Source: Hespellia sp.
Lineage (GTDB): Bacteria; Bacillota; Clostridia; Lachnospirales; Lachnospiraceae
Assembly: GCA_028693555.1 (NCBI GenBank)
Contig: JAQUVD010000009.1
Span: 40,336 to 104,335 of the forward strand
Length of the DNA stretch: 64,000 bases
Direction: 5' to 3'
Part shown: positions 1-8,487 of the stretch, one piece after another
Layout: each line of letters begins with the position of its first letter
Numbering within the stretch: position 1 is the first letter of the stretch
Translations under genes and position numbers: made by a program
The notes under the pieces: model-generated
Seen by the model: the letters and a program-made list of their open reading frames with translations, nothing else
Databases searched by the model: none
Told to the model about the DNA's origin: nothing

Positions 1-2
1 AG

Positions 3-869
3 AAAGATTTCAAGGGATATATCCACGATGTTGGCGGTCCGACGGCAGATTTCAGACAGCCGGCATGCAGCAAACAGTTGAAACACGGCGCATGTAAGAA
101 CAAGCAGTGTCTGTTTCCACAGCCATGCAGCAATCTGGAGGCGGATCACAGTGATTATGTATCACTCCTTCGAAAACTGCGTGAGATCCCAAATGTGAAG
201 AAGGTATTTATTCGGTCGGGAATCCGATTCGATTATGTACTTGCGGATCAGGACCCCGCATTTTTGAAAGAGCTGTGTCAGCATCATATCAGCGGGCAGC
301 TCCGTGTCGCACCGGAGCATGTGTCAGATCAGGTTCTGATACGGATGGGCAAGCCCCGCAATCAGGTATATGAGAAATTCTGTCATGAATTCGAACAGAC
401 GAATGCGCAGCTTCATATGGAACAGTATCTGGTTCCATATCTGATGTCATCACATCCGGGTTCGACGATGAAAGAGGCAGTTGAGCTTGCAGAATACTGC
501 AGAGATCTTGGATATATGCCGGAACAGGTGCAGGATTTTTATCCTACGCCATCGACCATCTCAACCTGTATGTATTACACCGGTGTGGACCCGCGGGATA
601 TGAAGCCGGTCTATGTACCGAAGAATCCGCATGAGAAAGCGATGCAGAGAGCGTTGATTCAATATCGAAATCCCGCTAATTATAAGCTGGTAATGGAGGC
701 TCTTCGCAGCGAGAATCGCATGGATCTCGTTGGATTTGATCAGAAGTGTCTGATCAGACCAAGGCAGTTGTCAAAAGAAAAGAATACACCGAAAGGGAGA
801 ACGTATCATGAAAATAGAAAAGGGAAATCCAGGGTACCTAAGAGCCCAAAGAAAAATAGAAATCATTAA
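3..869 (+). CDS. YgiQ family radical SAM protein, C-terminal part (5' end outside window)
   Basis: The reading frame is open from base 3, so the gene starts upstream of the window; only about 288 codons are seen. The visible part has the features of the YgiQ/UPF0313 family: a cysteine-rich stretch near the start (GACKNKQC), a [12 protein letters not shown] segment of the radical SAM barrel, and a basic, poorly conserved tail. Family members are predicted radical SAM enzymes whose reaction is not established. The radical SAM CxxxCxxC cluster motif must lie upstream and cannot be checked. The last 62 bases overlap the next gene, so the two are probably co-transcribed and translationally coupled. 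The family call is firm; the function is unknown. Confidence 0.85.
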   Translation, partial: KDFKGYIHDVGGPTADFRQPACSKQLKHGACKNKQCLFPQPCSNLEADHSDYVSLLRKLREIPNVKKVFIRSGIRFDYVLADQDPAFLKELCQHHISGQLRVAPEHVSDQVLIRMGKPRNQVYEKFCHEFEQTNAQLHMEQYLVPYLMSSHPGSTMKEAVELAEYCRDLGYMPEQVQDFYPTPSTISTCMYYTGVDPRDMKPVYVPKNPHEKAMQRALIQYRNPANYKLVMEALRSENRMDLVGFDQKCLIRPRQLSKEKNTPKGRTYHENRKGKSRVPKSPKKNRNH

Positions 870-1383
870 GACTGTGATTGCATTTCTACTTGTGATCGCT
901 GTCTTTGTAGCAGGTTATGCAACCACAGGATCCAGATTGAATCTGATGACCGTTGTTGCAATTCTTGGCTGCCTTCCGGCCAGCAAGATTCTTGTGGGTG
1001 TGATTACAAGATGGCCATATCAGTCTGTTTCGGACGAAATGGCAAAGGAGATTCAGGATAAGACAGAGCATCTTGTGGTCGCTTATGACATGGTGGTGAC
1101 AAGTGAGTCAAAGATTATGCCAATTGATAGTGTTGTAATCTATGGAAATACGGTGTGCGGCTATACGCACAGTGAAAAGGTCGATTTGAATTATGCATCC
1201 AAGCATATCAAGAGTATTCTGGAACAGAACAAATTCAATAATCTGACGGTGAAGATATTTGACAATTATAAAGCATTTATCACGAGAGCAGAAGCATTAG
1301 ATTCCATTGCTGTTGTTGAAAAACAAGAATCGAGAGAACGGGAAGAACAGATCAAGGCTGTGATCTTATGTATTTCATTGTAA
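808..1383 (+). CDS. Small two-helix membrane protein of unknown function
   Basis: This encodes 191 residues. The ATG lies inside the 3' end of the YgiQ gene and follows an AAAGGGAG ribosome-binding site. Two hydrophobic stretches near residues 15-35 and 45-65 suggest a membrane hairpin, followed by a soluble domain of about 120 residues with mixed charge. I do not recognise a named family. The overlap with the upstream gene and the closeness of the pseudouridine synthase downstream suggest one transcript. It could be a membrane-anchored accessory protein, but nothing in the sequence shows a reaction. Confidence 0.6.
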   Translation: MKIEKGNPGYLRAQRKIEIIKTVIAFLLVIAVFVAGYATTGSRLNLMTVVAILGCLPASKILVGVITRWPYQSVSDEMAKEIQDKTEHLVVAYDMVVTSESKIMPIDSVVIYGNTVCGYTHSEKVDLNYASKHIKSILEQNKFNNLTVKIFDNYKAFITRAEALDSIAVVEKQESREREEQIKAVILCISL

Positions 1384-1405
1384 GATCTGATGAGAGGTTG
1401 ATAGA

Positions 1406-2386
1406 TTGAGAGAGATTGTGATTACAGAGAACGAGGCTGGACAGCGATTTGATAAGATGCTTGCAAAGTATCTGAAAGAGGCACCGAAAAGTTTTTTGTA
1501 CAAAATGTTACGAAAAAAGAATATCGTATTAAATGGGAAAAAAGCTACCGGAAATGAAAAGCTGAAGGTAAAGGATTCGGTCCAATTATTTCTTGCAGAA
1601 GAAACGATTCTAAAATTTTCGGGAGAGAGATTAAAGGTGATTGATTCCCGAGAAAAACTGGACATTATTTATGAGGATCAGAATGTGATTTTTTTGAATA
1701 AACCAGTTGGAATGCTGTCGCAGAAAGCGAAGGACAGCGATGTGTCCATGGTGGAACATCTGATTTCTTATCTGGTAAAGAGTAGAAAGATTACACAGGA
1801 GGAACTGGTAACATTTCATCCTTCCATCTGTAATCGCCTCGACCGCAATACGAGTGGTTTAATCGTAGCAGGAAAGAGTCTTCTTGGACTTCAGGTGATG
1901 AGCCGGTTATTTAAAGAGCGCACGATGGAAAAATATTATCTTTGCCTGGTGCAGGGGCGTGTGGGCGAGAAGCAGAAGATTTCAGGATATCTTTTGAAAG
2001 ATGAGAAAACCAATAAAGTGTCTGTCAGCAAAGAAAGTATGCGGGGGGCGAAGGAATCTTCTGAAATTCGGACCGAGTATCGGCCGGTGAAGGCATCAGA
2101 TGAAGTATCTTTGTTAGAAGTGCATCTGATTACAGGAAAGACACATCAGATTCGTGCGCATTTAGCTTCGATTGGGCATCCGATTATTGGAGATTATAAG
2201 TACGGGAATAAACCGGTGAATGATTTCTACAAAGAAAAGTATGGATTAGAAAGCCAGTTTCTTCATTCGTACCGTCTGAAATTCCCTGATTTGTCAGAGG
2301 AACTTCCGGAAATTTCGAACAAAGAGTTTCAGGCAGATCTGCCTGAATTGTTTTGCCGGATTGCTTCGGATAAGGGGGTGCTGTGA
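1406..2386 (+). CDS. RluA-family pseudouridine synthase with S4 domain
   Basis: This 326-residue protein has an N-terminal S4 RNA-binding domain (about residues 1-65, beginning REIVITENEAGQRFDKML) followed by the RluA-type catalytic domain. The catalytic aspartate lies in the NRLDRNTSG motif (about residue 145), and a GKTHQIRAHLA motif follows. Such enzymes isomerise specific uridines in rRNA or tRNA to pseudouridine; the target site cannot be read from sequence. The start is TTG, chosen because GAGAGG lies 8 bases upstream. The stop overlaps the following recU start, which implies coupling. A second member of the family lies at 39094-40008. Confidence 0.88.
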   Translation: MREIVITENEAGQRFDKMLAKYLKEAPKSFLYKMLRKKNIVLNGKKATGNEKLKVKDSVQLFLAEETILKFSGERLKVIDSREKLDIIYEDQNVIFLNKPVGMLSQKAKDSDVSMVEHLISYLVKSRKITQEELVTFHPSICNRLDRNTSGLIVAGKSLLGLQVMSRLFKERTMEKYYLCLVQGRVGEKQKISGYLLKDEKTNKVSVSKESMRGAKESSEIRTEYRPVKASDEVSLLEVHLITGKTHQIRAHLASIGHPIIGDYKYGNKPVNDFYKEKYGLESQFLHSYRLKFPDLSEELPEISNKEFQADLPELFCRIASDKGVL

Positions 2387-2919
2387 TGGCTACCTGGAAT
2401 TCGAGAGGGCTTCGAGGCTCCACATTAGAGGAAATGATCAATCGAACCAGCGAACAATATGAAAGTAAAGGTCTTGCACTGGTGCAGAAGATTCCAACAC
2501 CAATCACGCCAATAAAGATTGATAAGGAAAACAGGCACATTACACTTGCTTATTTTGATAAAATCAGTACCGTTGATTATATTGGTGCAGTGCAGGGAAT
2601 ACCGGTCTGTTTTGATGCAAAGGAGTGCAATGTCGATACATTTCCACTTCAGAATGTACATGAGCATCAGATGAAGTTTATGGAAAAGTTTGAAAGTCAG
2701 GGAGGCATTGCGTTTCTGCTCATCTACTACACGGGGAGAAATGAACTGTATTATATGCGATTTGAGGAAATTCAGCGTTTTTGGAATCGAATGGAAGAGG
2801 GGGGACGTAAGAGTTTCCGTTATGAAGAATTAAATCCGGAATTCTTTCTAAAGACTGCAAATGGAGTTATGGTGCCTTATCTGGATGGCATTCAGAAGGA
2901 TTTGGAGGTTAGGGATTGA
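2386..2919 (+). CDS. recU: Holliday junction resolvase RecU
   Basis: RecU is the Gram-positive Holliday-junction-cleaving nuclease that acts in recombination repair and chromosome segregation. The 177-residue protein opens with the typical NSRGLRGSTLEEMIN motif. It contains the metal-binding core FDAKE near residue 65 and the QNVHEHQMKFME segment, as in Bacillus RecU. A GTG three bases upstream is possible, but the ATG has better spacing from the GGGGG run. In Bacilli recU usually sits beside ponA; here it ends a group with a pseudouridine synthase. The promoter for the histidine operon overlaps its stop codon. Confidence 0.9.
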   Translation: MATWNSRGLRGSTLEEMINRTSEQYESKGLALVQKIPTPITPIKIDKENRHITLAYFDKISTVDYIGAVQGIPVCFDAKECNVDTFPLQNVHEHQMKFMEKFESQGGIAFLLIYYTGRNELYYMRFEEIQRFWNRMEEGGRKSFRYEELNPEFFLKTANGVMVPYLDGIQKDLEVRD

Positions 2920-2945
2920 CAAGTTTACTATAATTTAGGTATAAT
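2916..2945 (+). promoter_or_regulatory. Sigma-A type promoter of the histidine operon
   Basis: A perfect -35 TTGACA (2916-2921) and perfect -10 TATAAT (2940-2945) are separated by 18 bases, and the hisZ start lies 51 bases downstream. The -35 overlaps the recU stop codon. The leader is too short for a T-box or a leader-peptide attenuator, so histidine control, if any, probably acts elsewhere. Confidence 0.75.
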
Positions 2946-2996
2946 TTGAAAAGTAGTTTAGCGTATTAGCACGATAAAGTGAAAGGATTATAAAAG

Positions 2997-4238
2997 ATGA
3001 GACAATTGTTACATACTCCCGAAGGAGTTCGAGATATTTATAATAGAGAGTGCAGGCAGAAGCTTGCGGTACAGGAGAAACTCCGGAATATGCTTCATTC
3101 ATACGGATATCAGGATATCCAGACTCCGACATTTGAATTCTTTGATGTATTTCGAAAGGAAGTCGGAACAATATCTGCGAAAGAATTATACCGGTTCTTT
3201 GATCGAGATGGGAATACGCTGGCGTTAAGACCTGATATCACACCGTCGATTGCAAGAGCGACAGCGACTCTTTTTGAGGAGTCTGATCTGCCGGCAAGAC
3301 TCTGCTATACGGGAAATACATTTATCAATCATTCCAGCTATCAGGGACGTCTCAAGGAGAATACACAGATGGGCGCGGAGCTGATCGGAGATGATTCGAT
3401 TGAAGCGGATGCTGAGATGCTCGCAATGGTCGTTGACGGACTAAAAAGCATTGGACTGGAAGAGTTTCAGGTGAATGTCGGACATGTTGACTTCATCGAA
3501 AGTCTGATGGTAGAGACAGGGCTGGAGGAAGATACGAAGGCCGAACTTCGTATCCTGATCAATAATCGGAATTTCTTTGGTGTGGATGAGATTCTGGATG
3601 CAACGAATGTTGATCCAAGGATTAAAGATGCCTTTCACAATCTTCAGGAACTGGTGGGATGCGTGGAAGTATTAGAACAGGCTGCAAAGATTGCACCCAA
3701 TGAAAATGCGAAGCTTGCAGTTGCACATCTGCAGAAGATGCACGAACTGCTTACCTTGTATGGCGTGGAAGATCATATTTCATTTGACCTGAGCATGAGC
3801 GGCAATTATGGATATTATACCGGAATCATTTTCCGTGCCTATACATATGGGACAGGCGATGCCATTGTCCGCGGCGGAAGGTACGATCAGTTGATGGAGA
3901 AGTTCGGAAAGCAGACACCTTCCATCGGATTTGCGATTATCGTAGACGAATTGATGAGCGCACTTTCGCGTCAGAAGATTCAGGTGAGTACCGATAAGGT
4001 TTCTATTATCGTGTTTGGTGAGAATACCCGGCAGTGGGCGATTTCTCTTGCAAAAGATTTTCGGTCAAAAGGGAAGAATATCGAGCTGATTCGCAGAGAA
4101 GCAGGAAAAGACAAGGCTGATTATGTGGAGCATGGAAAGCGAAGCAATGCTGTGAGCCTGATGTATCTGGAAGAGGATTTTGTGATTGCGATGATTAATC
4201 TAAAGACCGGTGAAGAGAAACTGGTGGATTGTAAATAG
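2997..4238 (+). CDS. hisZ: ATP phosphoribosyltransferase regulatory subunit HisZ
   Basis: HisZ is a catalytically inactive paralogue of histidyl-tRNA synthetase that forms a hetero-octamer with short HisG and confers histidine feedback control. The 413 residues show class II synthetase signatures: TPEGVRDIY at the N-terminus, LRPDITPSIARATATLF (motif 2 region) and GYYTGIIFRAY with RGGRYDQL (motif 3 region). It is somewhat longer than many HisZ proteins because it keeps a C-terminal anticodon-domain-like part. It is the first gene of the operon, 8 bases ahead of hisG, matching the obligate HisZ-HisG partnership. Confidence 0.92.
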   Translation: MRQLLHTPEGVRDIYNRECRQKLAVQEKLRNMLHSYGYQDIQTPTFEFFDVFRKEVGTISAKELYRFFDRDGNTLALRPDITPSIARATATLFEESDLPARLCYTGNTFINHSSYQGRLKENTQMGAELIGDDSIEADAEMLAMVVDGLKSIGLEEFQVNVGHVDFIESLMVETGLEEDTKAELRILINNRNFFGVDEILDATNVDPRIKDAFHNLQELVGCVEVLEQAAKIAPNENAKLAVAHLQKMHELLTLYGVEDHISFDLSMSGNYGYYTGIIFRAYTYGTGDAIVRGGRYDQLMEKFGKQTPSIGFAIIVDELMSALSRQKIQVSTDKVSIIVFGENTRQWAISLAKDFRSKGKNIELIRREAGKDKADYVEHGKRSNAVSLMYLEEDFVIAMINLKTGEEKLVDCK

Positions 4239-4246
4239 GAGGAACT

Positions 4247-4891
4247 ATGAGATATTTGACATTTGCCCTGACGAAGGGACGTTTAGCAAAACAGACGCTG
4301 GAGATGCTGGAAAAGCTTGGAATTACCTGTGATGAGATGAAGGATAAGGACTCCCGGAAACTGATTTTTGTGAATGAAGAATTAAAGCTGAAATTTTTCC
4401 TGGCGAAAGGTCCGGATGTTCCGACTTATGTGGAATATGGAGCTGCGGACATTGGCGTGGTTGGTAAAGATACGATCGTGGAAGAGGGACGTAAGGTTCA
4501 CGAGGTACTGGATCTAGGATTTGGAAAATGCAAGATGTGTGTCTGCGGCTATGCAGATGCCAGAGAAGTGCTGCAGCACCATGAACTGATCCGTGTAGCT
4601 ACCAAGTATCCGAATATTGCAAAGGACTATTTTTACAATAAAAAGCATCAGACAGTTGAGATTATCAAGATGAATGGTTCCATTGAGCTTGCTCCGATTG
4701 TGGGCTTGTCAGAAGTGATTGTGGACATTGTTGAGACAGGATCTACACTTCGCGAAAATGGGCTGGAAGTATTGGAAGAGGTCTGCCCATTGTCAGCCAG
4801 AATGATTGTGAATCCGGTTAGTATGAGAATGGAAAATGCCAGAATTAAAGAACTGATTATGAAACTGCGTCAGCTGGTACAGGAGGGATAA
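4247..4891 (+). CDS. hisG: ATP phosphoribosyltransferase, short form HisG
   Basis: This catalyses the first step of histidine synthesis, joining ATP and PRPP to phosphoribosyl-ATP. At 214 residues it is the short form that lacks the C-terminal regulatory domain and therefore needs HisZ, encoded just upstream. It has the FALTKGRLA N-terminus, the AADIGVVGKD segment and the PRPP-binding region VDIVETGSTLRENGLEV near residue 160. GGAGG precedes the ATG. It is followed by hisD after 6 bases. Confidence 0.95.
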   Translation: MRYLTFALTKGRLAKQTLEMLEKLGITCDEMKDKDSRKLIFVNEELKLKFFLAKGPDVPTYVEYGAADIGVVGKDTIVEEGRKVHEVLDLGFGKCKMCVCGYADAREVLQHHELIRVATKYPNIAKDYFYNKKHQTVEIIKMNGSIELAPIVGLSEVIVDIVETGSTLRENGLEVLEEVCPLSARMIVNPVSMRMENARIKELIMKLRQLVQEG

Positions 4892-4897
4892 CATAAG

Positions 4898-6190
4898 ATG
4901 AGAATACAGAAATTAACGAATGAGACAAAATCGAACCTGTTAGAAGACCTCTTAAAGAGAAGTCCGAACAGTTATGGAAAATACGAGTCTGCAGTAGCAG
5001 ACATCCTGAATCGTGTCAAAAACGAAAAGGATGCAGCAATCTTTGACTATACGAAGAAATTTGATGGGGCAGATGTGGATGAATCCAACATTCTTGTGAC
5101 AAAAGAAGAGATTGAAGAAGCTTATGAACTGGTCGATCAGAAGCTCCTTGAAGTCATTCGCAAAGCACTGGTCAACATCAAAGACTATCACCAGAAACAG
5201 ATGCAGTACAGTTGGTTTGACAGCAAACCAAACGGAACAATGCTCGGTCAGAAGGTAACACCGCTACAGAGAGTGGGCGTCTATGTGCCCGGCGGAAAGG
5301 CAGTTTATCCGTCATCGGTACTTATGAATGTGATGCCGGCTAAAGTTGCAGGTGTCGACGAGATTATTATGACAACACCACCCGGAAAAGACGGCAAGGT
5401 CTACCCGACAACACTTGTTGCTGCAAATGAAGCAGGAGTAACAGCCATTTACAAAGTGGGGGGAGCACAGGCAATCGGTGCATTGGCATACGGAACAGAG
5501 AGTATTCCGAAGGTTGATAAGATTGTAGGCCCCGGCAATATCTATGTTGCCCTTGCAAAGAAAGCGGTATACGGACATGTCAGTATCGACTCGATTGCAG
5601 GACCGAGTGAGATTCTTGTCATTGCAGATGAGACCGCAAATCCACGCTATGTTGCTGCAGATTTATTGTCACAGGCGGAGCATGATGAACTTGCATCAGC
5701 CATTCTGGTCACAACAAGCATGGAGACGGCAGAAAAAGTATCGGCAGAGGTAGAACAGTTTGTTGCTGAGCTGTCAAGAAAAGAGATCATTCAGAAGTCT
5801 CTGGATAATTATGGATATATTTTAGTTGCAGATACTTTGGAAGAGGCGATCGAGACTGCAAATGAAATTGCATCCGAACATCTGGAGATCATGACCGCAA
5901 ATCCTTATGATGTTATGACAAGGATTCGGAATGCAGGAGCCATTTTTATTGGCGAATACAGCAGTGAGCCACTTGGAGATTATTTTGCAGGCCCCAACCA
6001 TGTCCTTCCGACAAATGGAACCGCTAAATTCTTCTCGGCACTATCCGTGGATGATTTTATCAAGAAGTCAAGTGTTATCGCATATTCAAGAGAGGCGTTA
6101 GAGGAAGTACATGAAGATATTGAGCAGTTTGCGACTTCAGAACAACTAACTGCACACGCCAATTCAATTCGGGTGCGTTTTGAGAAGTAA
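4898..6190 (+). CDS. hisD: Histidinol dehydrogenase HisD
   Basis: HisD is a zinc enzyme that carries out the last two NAD-dependent oxidations from histidinol to histidine. The 430 residues match the family length. The signature GPGNIYVALAKK, the IDSIAGPSEILVIAD stretch, SQAEHDE (metal and catalytic region) and EHLEIM are all present, as is the GPNHVLPT motif near residue 365. It lies 6 bases behind hisG. A 66-base gap containing TATAAT separates it from hisB, so an internal promoter is possible. Confidence 0.95.
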   Translation: MRIQKLTNETKSNLLEDLLKRSPNSYGKYESAVADILNRVKNEKDAAIFDYTKKFDGADVDESNILVTKEEIEEAYELVDQKLLEVIRKALVNIKDYHQKQMQYSWFDSKPNGTMLGQKVTPLQRVGVYVPGGKAVYPSSVLMNVMPAKVAGVDEIIMTTPPGKDGKVYPTTLVAANEAGVTAIYKVGGAQAIGALAYGTESIPKVDKIVGPGNIYVALAKKAVYGHVSIDSIAGPSEILVIADETANPRYVAADLLSQAEHDELASAILVTTSMETAEKVSAEVEQFVAELSRKEIIQKSLDNYGYILVADTLEEAIETANEIASEHLEIMTANPYDVMTRIRNAGAIFIGEYSSEPLGDYFAGPNHVLPTNGTAKFFSALSVDDFIKKSSVIAYSREALEEVHEDIEQFATSEQLTAHANSIRVRFEK

Positions 6191-6256
6191 TATGCTATAA
6201 TAAACAGAGAAAAAATGGACGGCAGGTTTTGACGTTCGGAATTTGGAGAAGAAGAG

Positions 6257-6844
6257 ATGAATAGAATCGGCAGTGTGACCCGTAAGACAAAAGAGACAGA
6301 TATCGTATTGAAAATCAATCTGGATGGACAGGGAAAGAATTGTATTGATACAGGAATTGGATTTTTTGATCATATGCTGGATGGATTTGCGCGTCACGGT
6401 CTCTTTGATCTGGAAGTAAAAGTAAGCGGAGATCTGAATGTGGACAGTCATCATACGATTGAAGATGTCGGTATCGTGCTGGGACAGGCAATTGCACAGG
6501 CACTTGGTGATAAAGCGGGAATCAAACGCTATGGCAGCTTCATACTTCCGATGGACGAGACACTCGCAGTCTGTGCCATTGACTTATCTGGAAGACCGTA
6601 TTTTAATTTCGATGTGACATTCACTACTGCAAAGCTTGGCGAGATGGATACAGAGATGGTGCGTGAATTTTTCTATGCGGTTTCTTACAGTGCAGCAATG
6701 AATCTGCATATCAAATTGCTGGATGGAATGAATAATCATCATATTGCGGAAGCAGTGTTTAAAGCATTTGGCAAGGCACTTGATATGGCTTCGATGGAAG
6801 AGCCACGCATAAAAGAAGTATGGTCTACAAAGGGCAGCTTGTAA
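6257..6844 (+). CDS. hisB: Imidazoleglycerol-phosphate dehydratase HisB
   Basis: This dehydrates imidazole glycerol phosphate to imidazole acetol phosphate in histidine synthesis. The 195-residue protein is the monofunctional form without a histidinol phosphatase domain. The two manganese-binding repeats are visible: FFDHMLDGFARHG near residue 36 with DSHHTIEDVGIVLG near residue 64, and FFYAVSYSAAMNLHI with NNHHIAEAVFKAFGKAL in the second half. Its start follows GGAGAAGAAGAG. The next gene begins 13 bases downstream. Confidence 0.95.
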   Translation: MNRIGSVTRKTKETDIVLKINLDGQGKNCIDTGIGFFDHMLDGFARHGLFDLEVKVSGDLNVDSHHTIEDVGIVLGQAIAQALGDKAGIKRYGSFILPMDETLAVCAIDLSGRPYFNFDVTFTTAKLGEMDTEMVREFFYAVSYSAAMNLHIKLLDGMNNHHIAEAVFKAFGKALDMASMEEPRIKEVWSTKGSL

Positions 6845-6857
6845 AGGAGACAATAAG

Positions 6858-8141
6858 ATGAGTTATAAAAGATTAACCCCTTGTATTTTTATTGAAAATG
6901 GAAAGGCAGTCAGATGGTTTGATGACAGTGAAGTGATTTCGGATGATGTGGTTGCACTGGCAAAGCATTATAATGATCAGGGTGCGGATGAATTACTGGT
7001 ATTTGATCTGTCAGAAGAGGACGAAGATCACGAGGAATCGATCGATTTATTAAGAAAAATCAATCGTGTCATTCGTATTCCGATGACAGCCGGCGGCAAC
7101 ATCAAGCGGATGGAGGATGTAAAGAAGGTCCTTTATACCGGTGCTAAACGCTGTATGCTCAATTTTTCAAAGCCAGATACACTGACGCTGGTTGAGGATG
7201 CCGCAAAGAGATTTGGCAAAGAAAGAATTGCGGTCTCACTCAATGATTTCGATGCATTATTCAAACAGCAGCATCTGATCGACGAATGCAGTACAGAGAT
7301 TATCTTTATGCATCGTCTGGACTTGAATTCTGTGATGAATATTACAGAAATTCCATGTGTTGTTGTAACAGATACGCTGGAAAAAGAGGAGATCTTAAAA
7401 ATCCTAAAATGTGAAGGTATTAAAGGGGTATCCGGAAAGTTTATCAGTGATGAGAACATGGATTTTCTGACCTTTAAAGAAATTTGTGCGCAGGAGGGAA
7501 TCCAGATGACATCATTTGAAAGTATCATGGAATTTTCGGAGTTTAAGCTAAATGCGGATGGTCTGATTCCGGTTATCGTGCAGCATTATAAGACAAAAGA
7601 AGTTTTGATGCTTGCTTATATGAATGAAGAATCGTTTTATCATACCATCAAATCAGGCAAGATGACTTATTATAGCCGCAGTCGTCAGGAATTGTGGGTG
7701 AAGGGTGAGACTTCCGGACATACACAGTTCGTAAAATCTTTGACGGTTGACTGTGATCGGGATACACTTCTTGCAGAGGTAGAACAGATCGGCGCAGCAT
7801 GCCATACCGGCAATCCGACCTGTTTCTTCCAGCCAATTGTAGGCTCCAAGGTTGCAGAGAAGAATCCACTCCAGGTATTTGAAGAGGTATATGCAACAAT
7901 CAGTGACCGCAAAAAGAATCCAAAAGAAGGCTCTTATACAAATTATCTGTTTGAGAAGGGCTTAGATAAGATTCTGAAAAAGGTCGGGGAAGAGGCAACA
8001 GAGCTTGTCATTGCTGCTAAGAATCCGAACCCGGAAGAGATTAAGTACGAGATGTCAGACTTCCTCTATCATGCAATGGTACTGATGGTAGAGCGAGGAA
8101 TTACCTGGGAAGATATTGTAAATGAACTGGCGGATCGATAG
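6858..8141 (+). CDS. hisIE: HisIE with an extra N-terminal HisF-like (inactive) domain
   Basis: The 427 residues hold three parts. Residues 1-220 form a HisA/HisF-like barrel (LTPCIFIENGKAVRWF, MTAGGNIKRMEDVKKVL). Residues about 231-330 are the HisI cyclohydrolase, with zinc/magnesium ligands in DCDRD (298-302) and Cys315/Cys322. Residues about 345-427 are the HisE pyrophosphohydrolase (KVGEEATELVIAAKN). HisI and HisE carry out the second and third steps of histidine synthesis. Aligned by eye to HisF, the catalytic Asp11 is Phe11 and the second catalytic Asp is Asn129, although an Asp follows directly. The barrel is therefore probably a non-catalytic remnant or a structural/regulatory domain. 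The HisIE functions are secure; the barrel's role is unknown. Confidence 0.88.
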   Translation: MSYKRLTPCIFIENGKAVRWFDDSEVISDDVVALAKHYNDQGADELLVFDLSEEDEDHEESIDLLRKINRVIRIPMTAGGNIKRMEDVKKVLYTGAKRCMLNFSKPDTLTLVEDAAKRFGKERIAVSLNDFDALFKQQHLIDECSTEIIFMHRLDLNSVMNITEIPCVVVTDTLEKEEILKILKCEGIKGVSGKFISDENMDFLTFKEICAQEGIQMTSFESIMEFSEFKLNADGLIPVIVQHYKTKEVLMLAYMNEESFYHTIKSGKMTYYSRSRQELWVKGETSGHTQFVKSLTVDCDRDTLLAEVEQIGAACHTGNPTCFFQPIVGSKVAEKNPLQVFEEVYATISDRKKNPKEGSYTNYLFEKGLDKILKKVGEEATELVIAAKNPNPEEIKYEMSDFLYHAMVLMVERGITWEDIVNELADR

Positions 8142-8223
8142 ATTATTTTAAATGTGAGGATCTACAATATTTCAATTACGAAGAACATACAATAGAATAA
8201 ACGAATCTACAGAAGGTATTATA

Positions 8224-8487
8224 ATGAGTGATTATGAGAGAAGAATGGAACTTTTGAATCAAATGAAAGGAAACCATACATATCAGTCATCCTCACTTAC
8301 CTACAATCATGACCCGAAGACTGAGCAGAAAAGTACGCTTGGACTTCGGGTCATGATTTGTATTTTGGGTTTTATTTGTTATGTGTTTTTGGATTACGGC
8401 AATGTGAAAATCTCTAATATTTCAACTCGTACCGTTTTAAACCAGATTGAGAAGCAGATTTCTATTCATCAGATGTTAGAGTTTTAG
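8224..8487 (+). CDS. Short single-helix membrane protein, hypothetical
   Basis: This encodes 87 residues: a polar N-terminal half, then one hydrophobic helix (about residues 42-57, RVMICILGFICYVFLDYG) and a short polar tail. GAAGG sits 7 bases before the ATG. It lies 82 bases behind hisIE and may be the last gene of that transcript. Its 3' end overlaps the convergent AraC regulator by 26 bases. I do not recognise a family. It is probably real given the ribosome-binding site and clean membrane pattern. Confidence 0.5.
   Translation: MSDYERRMELLNQMKGNHTYQSSSLTYNHDPKTEQKSTLGLRVMICILGFICYVFLDYGNVKISNISTRTVLNQIEKQISIHQMLEF

Noticed and set aside
2946..2996. Histidine T-box or leader-peptide attenuator before hisZ
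   Set aside because: Only about 50 bases lie between the -10 box and the ATG, with no T-box motif and no run of His codons.
6191..6256. Separate promoter for hisB
   Set aside because: TATAAT-like bases exist but no convincing -35 at the right spacing; kept only as a remark under hisD.
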